A DNA stretch of 33,851 nucleotides. It comes from a bacterium. Lineage in GTDB: Bacteria; Patescibacteriota; Dojkabacteria; SC72. Below the pieces are notes generated by a model. It did not search any database and was not told where the DNA came from. It was given only the letters and a program-made list of their open reading frames with translations. This document shows, piece by piece, positions 9,001 to 13,863 of this stretch. The translations under genes and the position numbers were made by a program. The stretch spans positions 1-33,851 of the forward strand of contig JAGDCC010000031.1 in the NCBI GenBank assembly GCA_017958745.1, read 5' to 3'. The stretch's first letter is position 1. Each line of letters starts with the position of its first letter.

Positions 9001-11488
9001 AACCGTAACAAGTAGTGTAAATTCTGCAGGTACATTAACTGTTACCAGTAGAGCAAGCAGTGTAGCAACAGTAAGTCCAGCAAGTTCTTCTTTAACGGCA
9101 ACAACAACAGGAGTTTCTACAACAGAAACGATAACTGGTATTGCTAAGGGGTATAGTACAATAACAGTGAGTTTTACACCAACAGATACTACTAATTTTA
9201 ATAGTCCATCTAACAAGACATATTCCTTATCTGTAAATGGGGTCAACCAATGTATATCAGGAGATACATTAGCAAATTGTCTAGTCTATAATGATTATGG
9301 TGGTAGAAATTATAGTGATGCAGTAACAGCAATAGGAAACAAGTCTGCATCCAATTTCTCTTCTGTTTCTGAAACATATGAGGGACTTAAATCAATTTCC
9401 GATTATTCTAGTATAAGTGCAACAACATTAGATGGAACAAGTTATTATTACAGAGGGAGAATAGGTGATAACTGGGTTAGTTTTGCAGGATTCTTGTGGA
9501 GAGTTGTAAGAATTAATGGAGATGGAAGTGTAAGAATGATATATAGTGGGACGACTAGTAATCATGCTGGAACAGGTACACGAATAAGTACATCTGCATT
9601 TAACAGTAGTCGTAATAACTCTAAATATGTAGGGTATATGTATGACACAACTACAAATAGTACAATGAAGGGAGTAATAGATACATGGTATGAGAATAAT
9701 CTTAAAGCAAGTTACGAGGGTTATTTGTCAAACGAAATTTTCTGCAATGATACTAGTGTTGGAAGTACGAGTGGTAGTACAATCTATTACAGTACTTATG
9801 CAAGGCTATATACAAATAAAACACCTACATTAGAATGTGTAAATCAATCAGACAGATATACTTTGAAAGAATCTGGGCTTAGTAGTATTTCAGGAGTAAA
9901 TGGAGCAGGTAATAATATGTTAGATTATCCAGTTGGTTTATTAACAGCAGATGAGGTGGCTATAGCAGGAGGTGTCAATGGAACAAATAATACAAGTTAC
10001 TATTTATATACAGGGCAAAATTATAGACTAGGTTCTCCATATAGGTATTATAGCAGTAGTGCTTATGCTTACTACGTTAATACAAGTGGTAACCTGACAA
10101 ATGCTTATGTTACAACGAGTTATGGAGTGCGTCCAGTGATAAATCTAAAATCTGGTGTTAAGTATGCAAGTGGTGATGGTACAGAAGGTAATCCATATGT
10201 AATACAGGAAATACCAACACCAGCAATAACATTAAGTGCTAATAGTGGAAGTGTAGATTCAGGGGATACAACAACGTTTACAGCGACAGTAACATCCAGT
10301 AATTCTTACAATATAGCTGGTACATTAACAGTAAGTAGTGGAGATACAAGTAAAGCAACAGTAAGTCCTGCAAGTACTAACGTAACAGCAACGCAAGCAG
10401 GAGTAGCCACAACAATAACAGTAACAGGTGTGGCCGAAGGTAGTAGTTCAATAACAGTAAGCTTTACACCAACAGATACAGTATATTACAACAGTGCATC
10501 GGATGTATTATATACAGCAACAGTATCTAGTCCTCCACTTGCCAAGAAATTAATCATGGATGATTATGGAAGTAACAACTATGCAGCAGCAGTAGCAGCA
10601 ATAAATAACAAATCAGCTGTTGATTTCTCGACGACAGCAACAACAGATGAGGGCTTACATGCAATAGCAGATTACTCAAGTGTAAGTGCAACAACCTTAG
10701 ATGGAACGAGTTATTACTATAGAGGAGCAGTAGAAGATAACTGGGTAGATTTTGCAGGATATCTTTGGAGAATAGTAAGAATAAATGGAGATGGAAGTAT
10801 AAGATTAATATATAGTGGCACAACAAGTATTCATACAGGATCAGGTACTCAGATAGGTACATCTGTTTTTAACAGTAATGGAAGTGATTCTAAATATGTA
10901 GGATACACATATGATGATAATGGTACAGAAACAGATAGTATAATAAAGACTGCTATAGATAATTGGTATATAGCTAATATTAAGCCAAATTACGAAGGAT
11001 ATCTCTCTAACGAAATCTTTTGTAATGATAGAACATATACTGTTAATGGAAACATCCGTTATTTTGGTGCATATACAAGGCTAACAGCCAATAAAACACC
11101 AACACTACTATGTACAAACACACAAGATAAATATACGTTAAAGGTATCAGGACAAAGTAGTATATCAGGAACGAATGGAGCAGGTAATAACCTATTAGAG
11201 TATCCAGTAGGATTATTAACAGCAGACGAGGTATCTTTAGCAGGAGGTGTAAACGATATCGAGAATAGTAGCAGTTATCTTTATACAAGTAGTAGCTATT
11301 GGCTTGGTTCTCCTCGTATCTTCAATGGTGCTGCTGCTGATTTGTTCACTAATTGGGATGGAAAAATTGCTGGTGGTGGAAATCTAAGTTATAACAAAGG
11401 TGTTCGTCCAGTTTTAAATCTTAAACCTAGTGTTAAGTGGAACGGTGGTGATGGTTCAGAGAATACTCCATATACTGTAAAACTATAA
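2..11488 (+). CDS. Giant secreted repeat protein (3' part): DUF6273-like modules, Ig-like domains, InlB_B-like blocks
   Basis: Partial gene. The frame is open from base 2, and those first codons already encode the start of an Ig-like domain, so the GTG at 35 is internal. 3828 residues are visible. Nine Ig-like (Big_2-like) domains of about 100 residues alternate with seven modules of about 325 residues. Each module carries the conserved blocks LDGTSYYYRG, WRVVRINGDGS, EIFCND, PIGLLTADE and a C-terminal WLGSP...GVRPVINLK, which resembles DUF6273. Two further blocks combine an InlB_B/Flg_new-type repeat, a CUB-like insert and an MBG-like segment. Paired cysteines and Ser/Thr/Asn richness suggest an exported, surface-exposed adhesin-like protein. 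It ends right after the last module, with no LPXTG-like motif and no membrane segment, so any signal peptide or anchor must be upstream of the window or it is held otherwise. Similar domain mixtures are common in gut Bacillota. The ligand is unknown. Confidence 0.9.
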   Translation: MTLSAASGRVLVDNTNNFIATVSSGGSATVTGTLSVVSSDTTKVTVSPASSNITANTSGVATTETITGIAEGDSTITVSFTPADTSNFNSAVNKIYPVVVTVPTLAEKIIMDDYGDDNYNAAVTAINNKSARDFKTTATTDEGLHAIADYSSISSTTLDGTSYYFRGAADDNWVSFAGYLWRVVRINGDGSVRMIYSGTTSNHTGTDTWIGTSSYNVDGLDSKFVGYTYDTDTASTVKREIDAWYENNLKEEYESYLADEIFCNDKSISLERSGEYDTIYMANERLSNSYAPTLQCVNQSDRYTLKAQFGESSISGVSGAGNNMLRYPIGLLTADEVSLAGGLYGMYNNDYYLYTSDDSFWLGSPWQYSPNETYIYSFMFSVGYYFEYSSVSYHGDYNDLTTRGIRPVINLKPSVEYYSGSGTENDPYIIKEIPTPTITLSATENAILLGGTTSFVATVNSGTVSSIPGTLTVRSLDTSVATVSPASSSVTATTSGVSTSITVNGVGGGISRILLEFTPTDTATYGVSSKIYTISVNPCLSGDTLANCLIYADYGTRNYSTATTTINNKTAIVFRDPATTDEGLHAIADYSSVSSTTLDGTSYYYRGAVEDNWVSFAGYLWRVVRINGDGSVRLIYSGTTSNHTGVDTQIGTSPYNVDGLDSKFVGYMYDTTVNSTIKGVIDTWYENNLKAEYEGYLSNEIFCNDRSIAGYDYTNNFSYNTEHRLIQYDYYNHIYPTLQCENQSDRYTLKVQSEYSGIAGVSGAGNNLLDYPIGLLTADEATLSGVSIVGHNYHGYLSTGQLYWTSSPSYGSSYSHVLFVSTFGLGNKEPLSNNYGVRPVINLKSGVKYASGNGTETNPYVIELEPTISLSEYKGSVAPSDTLTFTATVYSGDTSSIPGTFTVSSSDTSKATVSPATSSITAIPSGTSVTVTVTGVASGSSTITVGFTPTDTTTYSTPESRVYTVTTRNDYTVTFNGNGGTFANNANTNTLVYPLGYLTLSNDTVTKYSHTSNVDDTGLKTSNYGNNWTNANITGTDRGDTTKAHVVTIPGARSLTVEIYYNGQGTSYDWVTVWAGSHPDYTAGSNYTSGISGGTRLGGSQSGSYTVNGNSLTNMGHSTFTIHGDTVTFGFKSNASNVGQGYGYYAIITNNGPIESVTYTGTYEEPTKSGYDFVGWLSSADGNVYNNLSGESLRPDDDITYTAQWGHYVAIPTNSYCRSGLSYTGSSQILTNAPGTGYSFSGNSAIDSGYHIVTAILDTDYVWEDNTRDNKGIRCNIYKIYPVLTLGATSGSVVEGNTSTFTAIVTSDVASAGTLSVVSDSTDVVTVSPTSSSITATTAGTSVTETITGVSRKGQGTITVDFIPTDIVNFSRPQKMYYSAFVEGVNQCLSGDTLADCLVYNDYGGRNYSNAIANINNKAPSDFTSISTTYEGLKAIEDYSSVSGTTLDGTSYYYRGDIRDNWVSFGGFLWRVVRINGDGSVRLIYSGTSSNHTGTGTRIGTSAFGSDSNDPKYVGYTYDDNEDSVIKGVVDTWYESNLMENYESYLSNEIFCNDRSVDDNSFGAFKRIFYNSAPSLVCVNQADKYTLKLSGNSYVSGINGAGNNLLNYPIGLLTADEAAIAGSGNYYGYINDTYYLYTGQTYWLGSPSYISSSYLGSTVTSSGYLDAVSVSNTSYNIGVRPVINLKSSVEYYGGSGSENNPYVIKELPTPVLTLSSAQGTVIQGNTTTFTATVASGSSSNIPGTLVVKNTDASIATVSPASTNVTATVSGVATTITLSGVNMGSSKIIVEFIPTDTTTYAVSSKIYNLTVAPCTAGDTLANCLIYSDSGTRNYSDATAAISNKTARDFNTTATTDEGLHAIADYSSVSSTTLDGTSYYYRGAVEDNWVSFAGYLWRVVRINGDGSVRMIYSGTTSNHAGTGTQIGTSSFDDSIYDQKHINYVHDTDTVIKENIDTWYENNLKDNYESYLSNEIFCNDTSIGSIVTADSYYYFGAYSRLYENKAPSLVCTNQSDRYTLKNIGISSIQGVSGDGNNRLNYPIGLLTADEVSLAGGKYNTSNNNYYLYSGQYYWLSSPHNVRYDSQSNTANMFYTSTYGSISYYELRASGIGIRPVVNLKPSIKYVSGTGTVSDPYEIESINTSTMMLSATEGSVMTGNTTSFVATVTSGSTSNISGTLLVRSEDTSKATVSPASSNITATPSGVSTTITATAAEAGVSKITVFFIPTDTTYGVSSKTYTLTVVPCTSGDTLANCLVYADTGTRNYSNAVTAINNKSARDFSTTATTDEGLHAAADYSSISSTTLDGTSYYYRGSVQDNWVSFAGYYWRVVRINGDGSIRLIYSGTSSDHGGSYTSISDASFSSASEIYYMSGSADSSIKKGLDRWYKNNINTIYENYLSNQMFCFDKEIDSISGYYTYYGAYSRLVTNKTPSLGCPNKEDMYTLREIGPSIVLGSNGAGNNKLDYPIGLLTADEAALAGGVYDVVNNSFYLYAENRDYWLGSPFYKNSNVTTGFEFYMKDSSSGTGDAGKLFATQSSVSHIGFRPVINLKASVKYNGGIGTESDPYVVKQEPALLLSSSIGGVYPNDTTTFTAKVYSGGESDISGLLTVSSSDTSKATVTPASSNVTAIPGGTEVTITITGVALGSSTITVTFTPTDTNYDAVSKIYTVTTRNNYTIDFDANGGTFTNSNTTNTIVYPTDYLTISQSNVTKYSHTSNVDDTGLRTSNFGNNWTNANITGTDRGDTSKAHVVTISGASFLTVDIYYSGDDGDWATIWAGSHPDYTAANNYTSSIIGGAQLGGYQGGSYTVNGNSLTSMGYSQFIISGDTVTFGFKSDSSGGWYGYYAVITGTFESITYTGTYEEPTKAGYEFLGWLSSEDGNIYHDISGESLRPDEDVTYTAQWGHYIAIPTATNYCKSGLAYTGSSQILTNTPATGYTFSGNTGINAGSYEVTASLDTDYVWIDDSRGTKTFSCSIGKVTPTISLSSTSGGVEVGSTSTFTATVTSSVNSAGTLTVTSRASSVATVSPASSSLTATTTGVSTTETITGIAKGYSTITVSFTPTDTTNFNSPSNKTYSLSVNGVNQCISGDTLANCLVYNDYGGRNYSDAVTAIGNKSASNFSSVSETYEGLKSISDYSSISATTLDGTSYYYRGRIGDNWVSFAGFLWRVVRINGDGSVRMIYSGTTSNHAGTGTRISTSAFNSSRNNSKYVGYMYDTTTNSTMKGVIDTWYENNLKASYEGYLSNEIFCNDTSVGSTSGSTIYYSTYARLYTNKTPTLECVNQSDRYTLKESGLSSISGVNGAGNNMLDYPVGLLTADEVAIAGGVNGTNNTSYYLYTGQNYRLGSPYRYYSSSAYAYYVNTSGNLTNAYVTTSYGVRPVINLKSGVKYASGDGTEGNPYVIQEIPTPAITLSANSGSVDSGDTTTFTATVTSSNSYNIAGTLTVSSGDTSKATVSPASTNVTATQAGVATTITVTGVAEGSSSITVSFTPTDTVYYNSASDVLYTATVSSPPLAKKLIMDDYGSNNYAAAVAAINNKSAVDFSTTATTDEGLHAIADYSSVSATTLDGTSYYYRGAVEDNWVDFAGYLWRIVRINGDGSIRLIYSGTTSIHTGSGTQIGTSVFNSNGSDSKYVGYTYDDNGTETDSIIKTAIDNWYIANIKPNYEGYLSNEIFCNDRTYTVNGNIRYFGAYTRLTANKTPTLLCTNTQDKYTLKVSGQSSISGTNGAGNNLLEYPVGLLTADEVSLAGGVNDIENSSSYLYTSSSYWLGSPRIFNGAAADLFTNWDGKIAGGGNLSYNKGVRPVLNLKPSVKWNGGDGSENTPYTVKL
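314..1300 (+). repeat. DUF6273-like module 1 (type C)
   Basis: It opens with LAEKIIMDDYG and lacks the N-terminal CxxGDTLAxC cysteine pair found in types A and B. It keeps the inner pair (EIFC ... LQC). The variable loop between WLGSP and GIRPVIN is 1097-1210 (38 residues). Its closest relative by opening motif is module 7. Confidence 0.75.
1615..2592 (+). repeat. DUF6273-like module 2 (type B)
   Basis: It opens with CLSGDTLANC and GTRNYS. Here the usual WLGSP is WTSSP. The variable loop is 2426-2506 (27 residues). It shares near-identical DNA with module 1 (around 640-680 and 1960-2000, exactly 1320 bases apart) and with module 4 (around 1800-1900 and 5620-5720). Confidence 0.75.
2905..3840 (+). 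repeat. InlB_B-like / CUB-like / MBG-like block 1
   Basis: An InlB_B (Listeria-Bacteroides) repeat starts with YTVTFNGNGGTF and ends with GYDFVGW ... YTAQW. It is interrupted by about 170 residues of CUB-like or jelly-roll sequence (SHTSNVDDTG ... WVTVWAGSHPDYTA ... GYYAIIT). An MBG-like segment with two cysteines (YCRSGLSYTGSSQ ... IRCNI) follows. The fold names for the insert and the tail are tentative. Confidence 0.6.
4150..5112 (+). repeat. DUF6273-like module 3 (type A)
   Basis: It opens with GVNQCLSGDTLADC and YNDYGGRNYS and has TYEGLK where the other types have TTDEGLH. It follows InlB block 1 and pairs with module 6, which follows block 2 and shares these type-specific motifs. The variable loop is 4943-5032. 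Confidence 0.75.
5437..6405 (+). repeat. DUF6273-like module 4 (type B)
   Basis: It opens with CTAGDTLANC and GTRNYS. The variable loop is 6227-6325. About 47 bases encoding RMIYSGTTSNHAGTGT are identical, synonymous codons included, to module 6 (around 5720-5770 and 9530-9580). This suggests recent conversion between non-adjacent modules. Confidence 0.75.
6727..7700 (+). repeat. DUF6273-like module 5 (type B)
   Basis: It opens with CTSGDTLANC and GTRNYS. It is the most divergent copy in the middle: NQMFCFDKE replaces NEIFCND, and PNKED replaces VNQSD. The variable loop is 7505-7618 (38 residues), and GFRPVIN follows it. Confidence 0.75.
8010..8930 (+). repeat. InlB_B-like / CUB-like / MBG-like block 2
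   Basis: Second copy of the 2905-3840 block in the same order: NYTIDFDANGGTF, the CUB-like insert, GYEFLGW ... YTAQWGHY, then the cysteine-paired MBG-like segment (YCKSGLAYTGSSQ ... FSCSIGK). Together with the flanking Ig units and type A modules it defines a higher-order unit of about 5.1 kb. Confidence 0.6.
9240..10203 (+). repeat. DUF6273-like module 6 (type A)
   Basis: It opens with GVNQCISGDTLANC and YNDYGGRNYS and has TYEGLK, like module 3. The conserved W of WLGSP is R (YRLGSP). The variable loop is 10040-10123. Its loop and flank (AYYVNTSGNL ... GVRPVIN) look most like a textbook DUF6273 C-terminus. Confidence 0.75.
10535..11488 (+). repeat. DUF6273-like module 7 (type C, C-terminal)
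   Basis: It opens with LAKKLIMDDYG, without the first cysteine pair, like module 1. The variable loop is 11315-11398. The protein stops 28 residues after GVRP, immediately after the terminal motif NTPYTVKL. Confidence 0.75.
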
Positions 11489-11510
11489 AAATGTATAGAA
11501 GAGTAAGAAT

Positions 11511-11531
11511 ATAATTTTTAAGTAAAATTAT
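11511..11531. terminator. AT-only hairpin between convergent genes
   Basis: ATAATTTT - taagt - AAAATTAT forms an 8-bp stem in the 42-base gap between the ends of the giant gene and the M15 peptidase gene. It could serve both directions. There is no GC in the stem and only short T runs, so it is a weak call. Confidence 0.3.
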
Positions 11532-12421
11532 TACTTACTTAAGAAATATCCATAATACTCGTCAAATGTAATGTAGTTATTGTAGATATAGGTTGCTATG
11601 TCTATACCTACATATCTGTAATGCCATGGTTCAAATTTATAACCTGTTATAGACTCTTTATCTTTTGGATATCTAAGAATAAAGCCATATTTATAAGAAT
11701 TATCCTTTAACCATAAATAATCGGGAGAATTAACAAAATCATCATCAACCATATTAATATCTAAAGCTAAACCAGTCTGATGCTCAGAAAAACCAGCCCT
11801 AGCAGAAAAAGTATCTGCAATATCATAGCTATCATTTTCTTCTGCATAATGCTCATACAACCATTCCTGCATAGAATAAGATCTATACGCAGAAATATTC
11901 TTAATCTCTATACCTTCTAATTTGGCAGCATCTGCCATCTCTACAAAATGCTCATAAGCATCCTCATTCATAAGATTATTCCAACCAAGAGTATAGTCCT
12001 CATCTATCGTAACCAAATTATCTGGCTCATAATCCTCATCCAAATAATTATATTTATTAACCAAAATTAATGTATCTTTAGATAAATCTGCTTCCTTTGT
12101 ATGTGTATAAAAATCATAATCCACACCAGCATTAACATTATCTACAATCTTAGAAACAGTAAACTTATTATTCTTATTAAAATAATTAACATATCTCTCT
12201 ATATTCTTAGGATTGTAATACTTATACAAACTAAAAGGATTTTTAAGAGCATCAACATTGTAATAATCAATATAGTCTTCTTTGATAGAATTTTTACCTA
12301 AAACGACAGAATTCTCATCATCTGCATTAACAACTTCCCTGAAATAAAAAAAACAAAAACCACTAAACAAACCTACTACCAAGAAAGTAACAATTGTAAA
12401 TAAAATCTCATTCTTCTTCAT
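11531..12421 (-). CDS. vanY: M15B (VanY-type) D-alanyl-D-alanine carboxypeptidase, membrane-anchored
   Basis: The protein has 296 residues and should cleave the terminal D-Ala from peptidoglycan stem peptides outside the membrane. One N-terminal membrane segment (about residues 6-27, after MKKNE) would act as an anchor. The C-terminal half carries the M15 signature: SAYRS, then SEHQTGLALDI (zinc-binding His and Asp) and EPWHYRYVG (catalytic Glu, zinc-binding His). The domain is full length. It lies 22 bases behind the dihydrouridine synthase on the same strand. It also has its own -10 (TAAAAT) exactly six bases before the ATG, and no Shine-Dalgarno. The exact peptide specificity (tetra- or pentapeptide) cannot be read from sequence. 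Confidence 0.88.
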   Translation of the reverse strand: MKKNEILFTIVTFLVVGLFSGFCFFYFREVVNADDENSVVLGKNSIKEDYIDYYNVDALKNPFSLYKYYNPKNIERYVNYFNKNNKFTVSKIVDNVNAGVDYDFYTHTKEADLSKDTLILVNKYNYLDEDYEPDNLVTIDEDYTLGWNNLMNEDAYEHFVEMADAAKLEGIEIKNISAYRSYSMQEWLYEHYAEENDSYDIADTFSARAGFSEHQTGLALDINMVDDDFVNSPDYLWLKDNSYKYGFILRYPKDKESITGYKFEPWHYRYVGIDIATYIYNNYITFDEYYGYFLSK

Positions 12422-12427
12422 GAATAC

Positions 12428-12455
12428 ATTTTACCATAATGAATTAATTATCCAA
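12428..12455 (-). promoter_or_regulatory. Leaderless promoter of the M15 peptidase gene
   Basis: -35 TTGGAT (12455-12450), 16-base spacer, extended -10 TGG-TAAAAT (hexamer 12433-12428), then six bases to the ATG. The predicted start is the A of the ATG. The -35 lies in the last codons of the upstream gene. Confidence 0.5.
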
Positions 12456-13403
12456 TTCTCTATATAAAATTTCTCTCATAGAAGCAATATCTTCTGTAAG
12501 AAGAATCTCTCTTCTAAGTTCATTAACACCTTCAAAATCGGATAAATATGCTTTCACATACTTCTTCTCAAATGCAAAAGGCTTTCTATCTACAAATGTC
12601 TTCTCATATAAATCTAAATGTAACAGAAAAGTCTGTATCTTTTCTTGCTTAGAAACATCTGCAGACTCTCTACCTGCAAAAACCCAAGGATTGTTCATGA
12701 CCTGTCTACCAATAAGATAACCATCTAGATTATATTTCTTAACATAAGAATCACCTTCTTTCTTACTCTTTAAATCACCATTACCAAGAATAAGCGTAGT
12801 AGGGGAGATCTTGTCTCTCAAAGGTATGCACTTTCCAATCTCCTCCCAATTAGCTGGAGTTGTATAAGTCTGCTTCGAAGTACGCCCATGTACTGTTATC
12901 ATGTCTAAATGCTGTTCCAGTAAGAAACCAATCCAATTCTCTGTATCAATTTGATCGTATCCTATACGTGTTTTTACACTTAAAGGAAGATTATATTTAG
13001 CACATCCAATCTTTGCAGATTCAATTATCTCTTTTGCTAGACCTGGATTGTTAATTAATGCTGAACCTCGACCACCAGAAAGCACATCCTTAACAGAACA
13101 ACCCATGTTAATATCTATACCATCTGGCTTCAGACCATCCTGCATAATACCATCTATTGTTTTCTCATAATATTCTGGAGTATTTCCCCAAAGCTGTATG
13201 ATCAAAGGCTTTTCCTCCTCTGTAAAAGAAATTCTATGTACAACATGCTTCTTTCCCTTAGAGCAATACCCATCTACATTAAGAAACTCTGTAAGAAAAA
13301 TATCCGGACGTCCAATCCTACACAAAACCTGTCTGAAAACAGAATCTGTAACACCCTCCATAGGGGAGAGTCCAACTAATTTTTTAGTTTTATCCAATAC
13401 CAT
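12444..13403 (-). CDS. dus: tRNA-dihydrouridine synthase
   Basis: The protein has 319 residues. It is a flavin-dependent enzyme that reduces uridines in the D-loop of tRNA. The TIM-barrel N-terminus begins GLSPMEGVTDSVFR. The active-site region is DINMGCS with C102 in the catalytic position; the usual Pro after Cys is Ser here. It is followed by SGGRGSAL, SVKTRIGYD, MITVHGRT and DGYLIGRQVMNNPW (FMN phosphate region), and then a short helical C-terminal domain. The length is normal for the family, but the Dus subfamily cannot be fixed by eye. It is the first gene of a two-gene unit with the M15 peptidase and is divergent from 13480. Confidence 0.9.
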   Translation of the reverse strand: MVLDKTKKLVGLSPMEGVTDSVFRQVLCRIGRPDIFLTEFLNVDGYCSKGKKHVVHRISFTEEEKPLIIQLWGNTPEYYEKTIDGIMQDGLKPDGIDINMGCSVKDVLSGGRGSALINNPGLAKEIIESAKIGCAKYNLPLSVKTRIGYDQIDTENWIGFLLEQHLDMITVHGRTSKQTYTTPANWEEIGKCIPLRDKISPTTLILGNGDLKSKKEGDSYVKKYNLDGYLIGRQVMNNPWVFAGRESADVSKQEKIQTFLLHLDLYEKTFVDRKPFAFEKKYVKAYLSDFEGVNELRREILLTEDIASMREILYRELDN

Positions 13404-13408
13404 TATTA

Positions 13409-13437
13409 ATTATACAACGAAAGAAACCTTAATATAA
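13409..13437 (-). promoter_or_regulatory. Leaderless promoter of dus
   Basis: A perfect TATAAT (13414-13409) lies five bases before the ATG at 13403. No good -35 is seen. It sits in a 76-bp divergent region with the promoter for the + strand gene at 13480. Confidence 0.45.
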
Positions 13438-13444
13438 AGCATTT

Positions 13445-13473
13445 TTGCTATGATAACCCCACTATGATACAAT
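13445..13473 (+). promoter_or_regulatory. Leaderless promoter of the 13480 gene
   Basis: TTGCTA (13445-13450), 17-base spacer, TACAAT (13468-13473), then six bases to the ATG at 13480. The predicted transcript starts at the start codon. Confidence 0.5.
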
Positions 13474-13479
13474 AAAAAA

Positions 13480-13857
13480 ATGGAAGGATTGCTGGAAGAA
13501 AAAGAAGTAGGGGTAGAAACAAGTAGCAGAATAATATTGCTATCTCTATTGGATTTTCTTAAATGGTGGTACCAGAAAATGCCTATATGGCATCTAAGAA
13601 AACTAGATAGAATATCTACAGTTATGGATGACACATTATCCATATCTTTGTTGGTAAGAAACTTCTTTGTCCCATGGCATAGAGATTATTCCTTAATGGG
13701 TTTTGGATTTGGTATTGTGATGAAACTCCTATATTTACCAATCGCATTAGCTCTATATCTTCTAGCAACATTATTCTACTTTGCATTAATTATAATTTGG
13801 CTGTTATTACCAATAGGAGCAGTAGCTTTTATCCTATACACCTTTTTGAAATTTTAA
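13480..13857 (+). CDS. Small membrane protein paired with the Clp-type ATPase
   Basis: The protein has 125 residues and unknown function. It opens with an acidic stretch, followed by an amphipathic region (LLDFLKWWYQKMPIWHL) and a conserved-looking block (DDTLSISLLVRNFFVPWHRDY). One or two strongly hydrophobic segments follow at about 73-121. I recognise the FF-PW-R-D type of block from small Patescibacteria proteins but cannot name a family. Its stop is six bases before the ATG of the membrane-anchored Clp ATPase, so the two are almost certainly co-transcribed. A role as membrane partner or substrate receptor for that ATPase is inference. The ATG is supported by the promoter placed exactly at it. 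Confidence 0.75.
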   Translation: MEGLLEEKEVGVETSSRIILLSLLDFLKWWYQKMPIWHLRKLDRISTVMDDTLSISLLVRNFFVPWHRDYSLMGFGFGIVMKLLYLPIALALYLLATLFYFALIIIWLLLPIGAVAFILYTFLKF

Positions 13858-13863
13858 ATCACT

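Larger units (their letters stand above)
2..10530 (+). repeat. Nine Ig-like domain repeats inside the giant gene
   Basis: Ig-like units lie at about 2-310, 1302-1612, 2593-2900, 3843-4150, 5116-5435, 6415-6725, 7705-8000, 8935-9235 and 10205-10530. Each starts with a TLS-type strand, continues with TTFTATV and SSDTSKATVSPASS, and ends with TVSFTPTDT and a closing strand. They act as spacers in front of each module or InlB-type block. The first is incomplete at the window edge. Assignment to the Big_2/BID-like superfamily is by motif only. Confidence 0.75.

Noticed and set aside
8872-9246. Antisense open frames across the giant gene (also 2503-2826, 1252-1503, 10554-10862)
   Set aside because: They are low-complexity Val/Leu-rich readings of the Ser/Thr repeat DNA and recur wherever the repeat does.
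1097-11398. Diversity-generating retroelement acting on the variable loops
   Set aside because: No reverse transcriptase, template repeat or adenine-specific substitution pattern is visible in the window. It stays only as a test in the loop finding.
2-11488. CRISPR array or DNA satellite in the repeated region
   Set aside because: The repeats are long, in frame, imperfect and encode protein modules. There are no short direct repeats with unique spacers and no cas genes.
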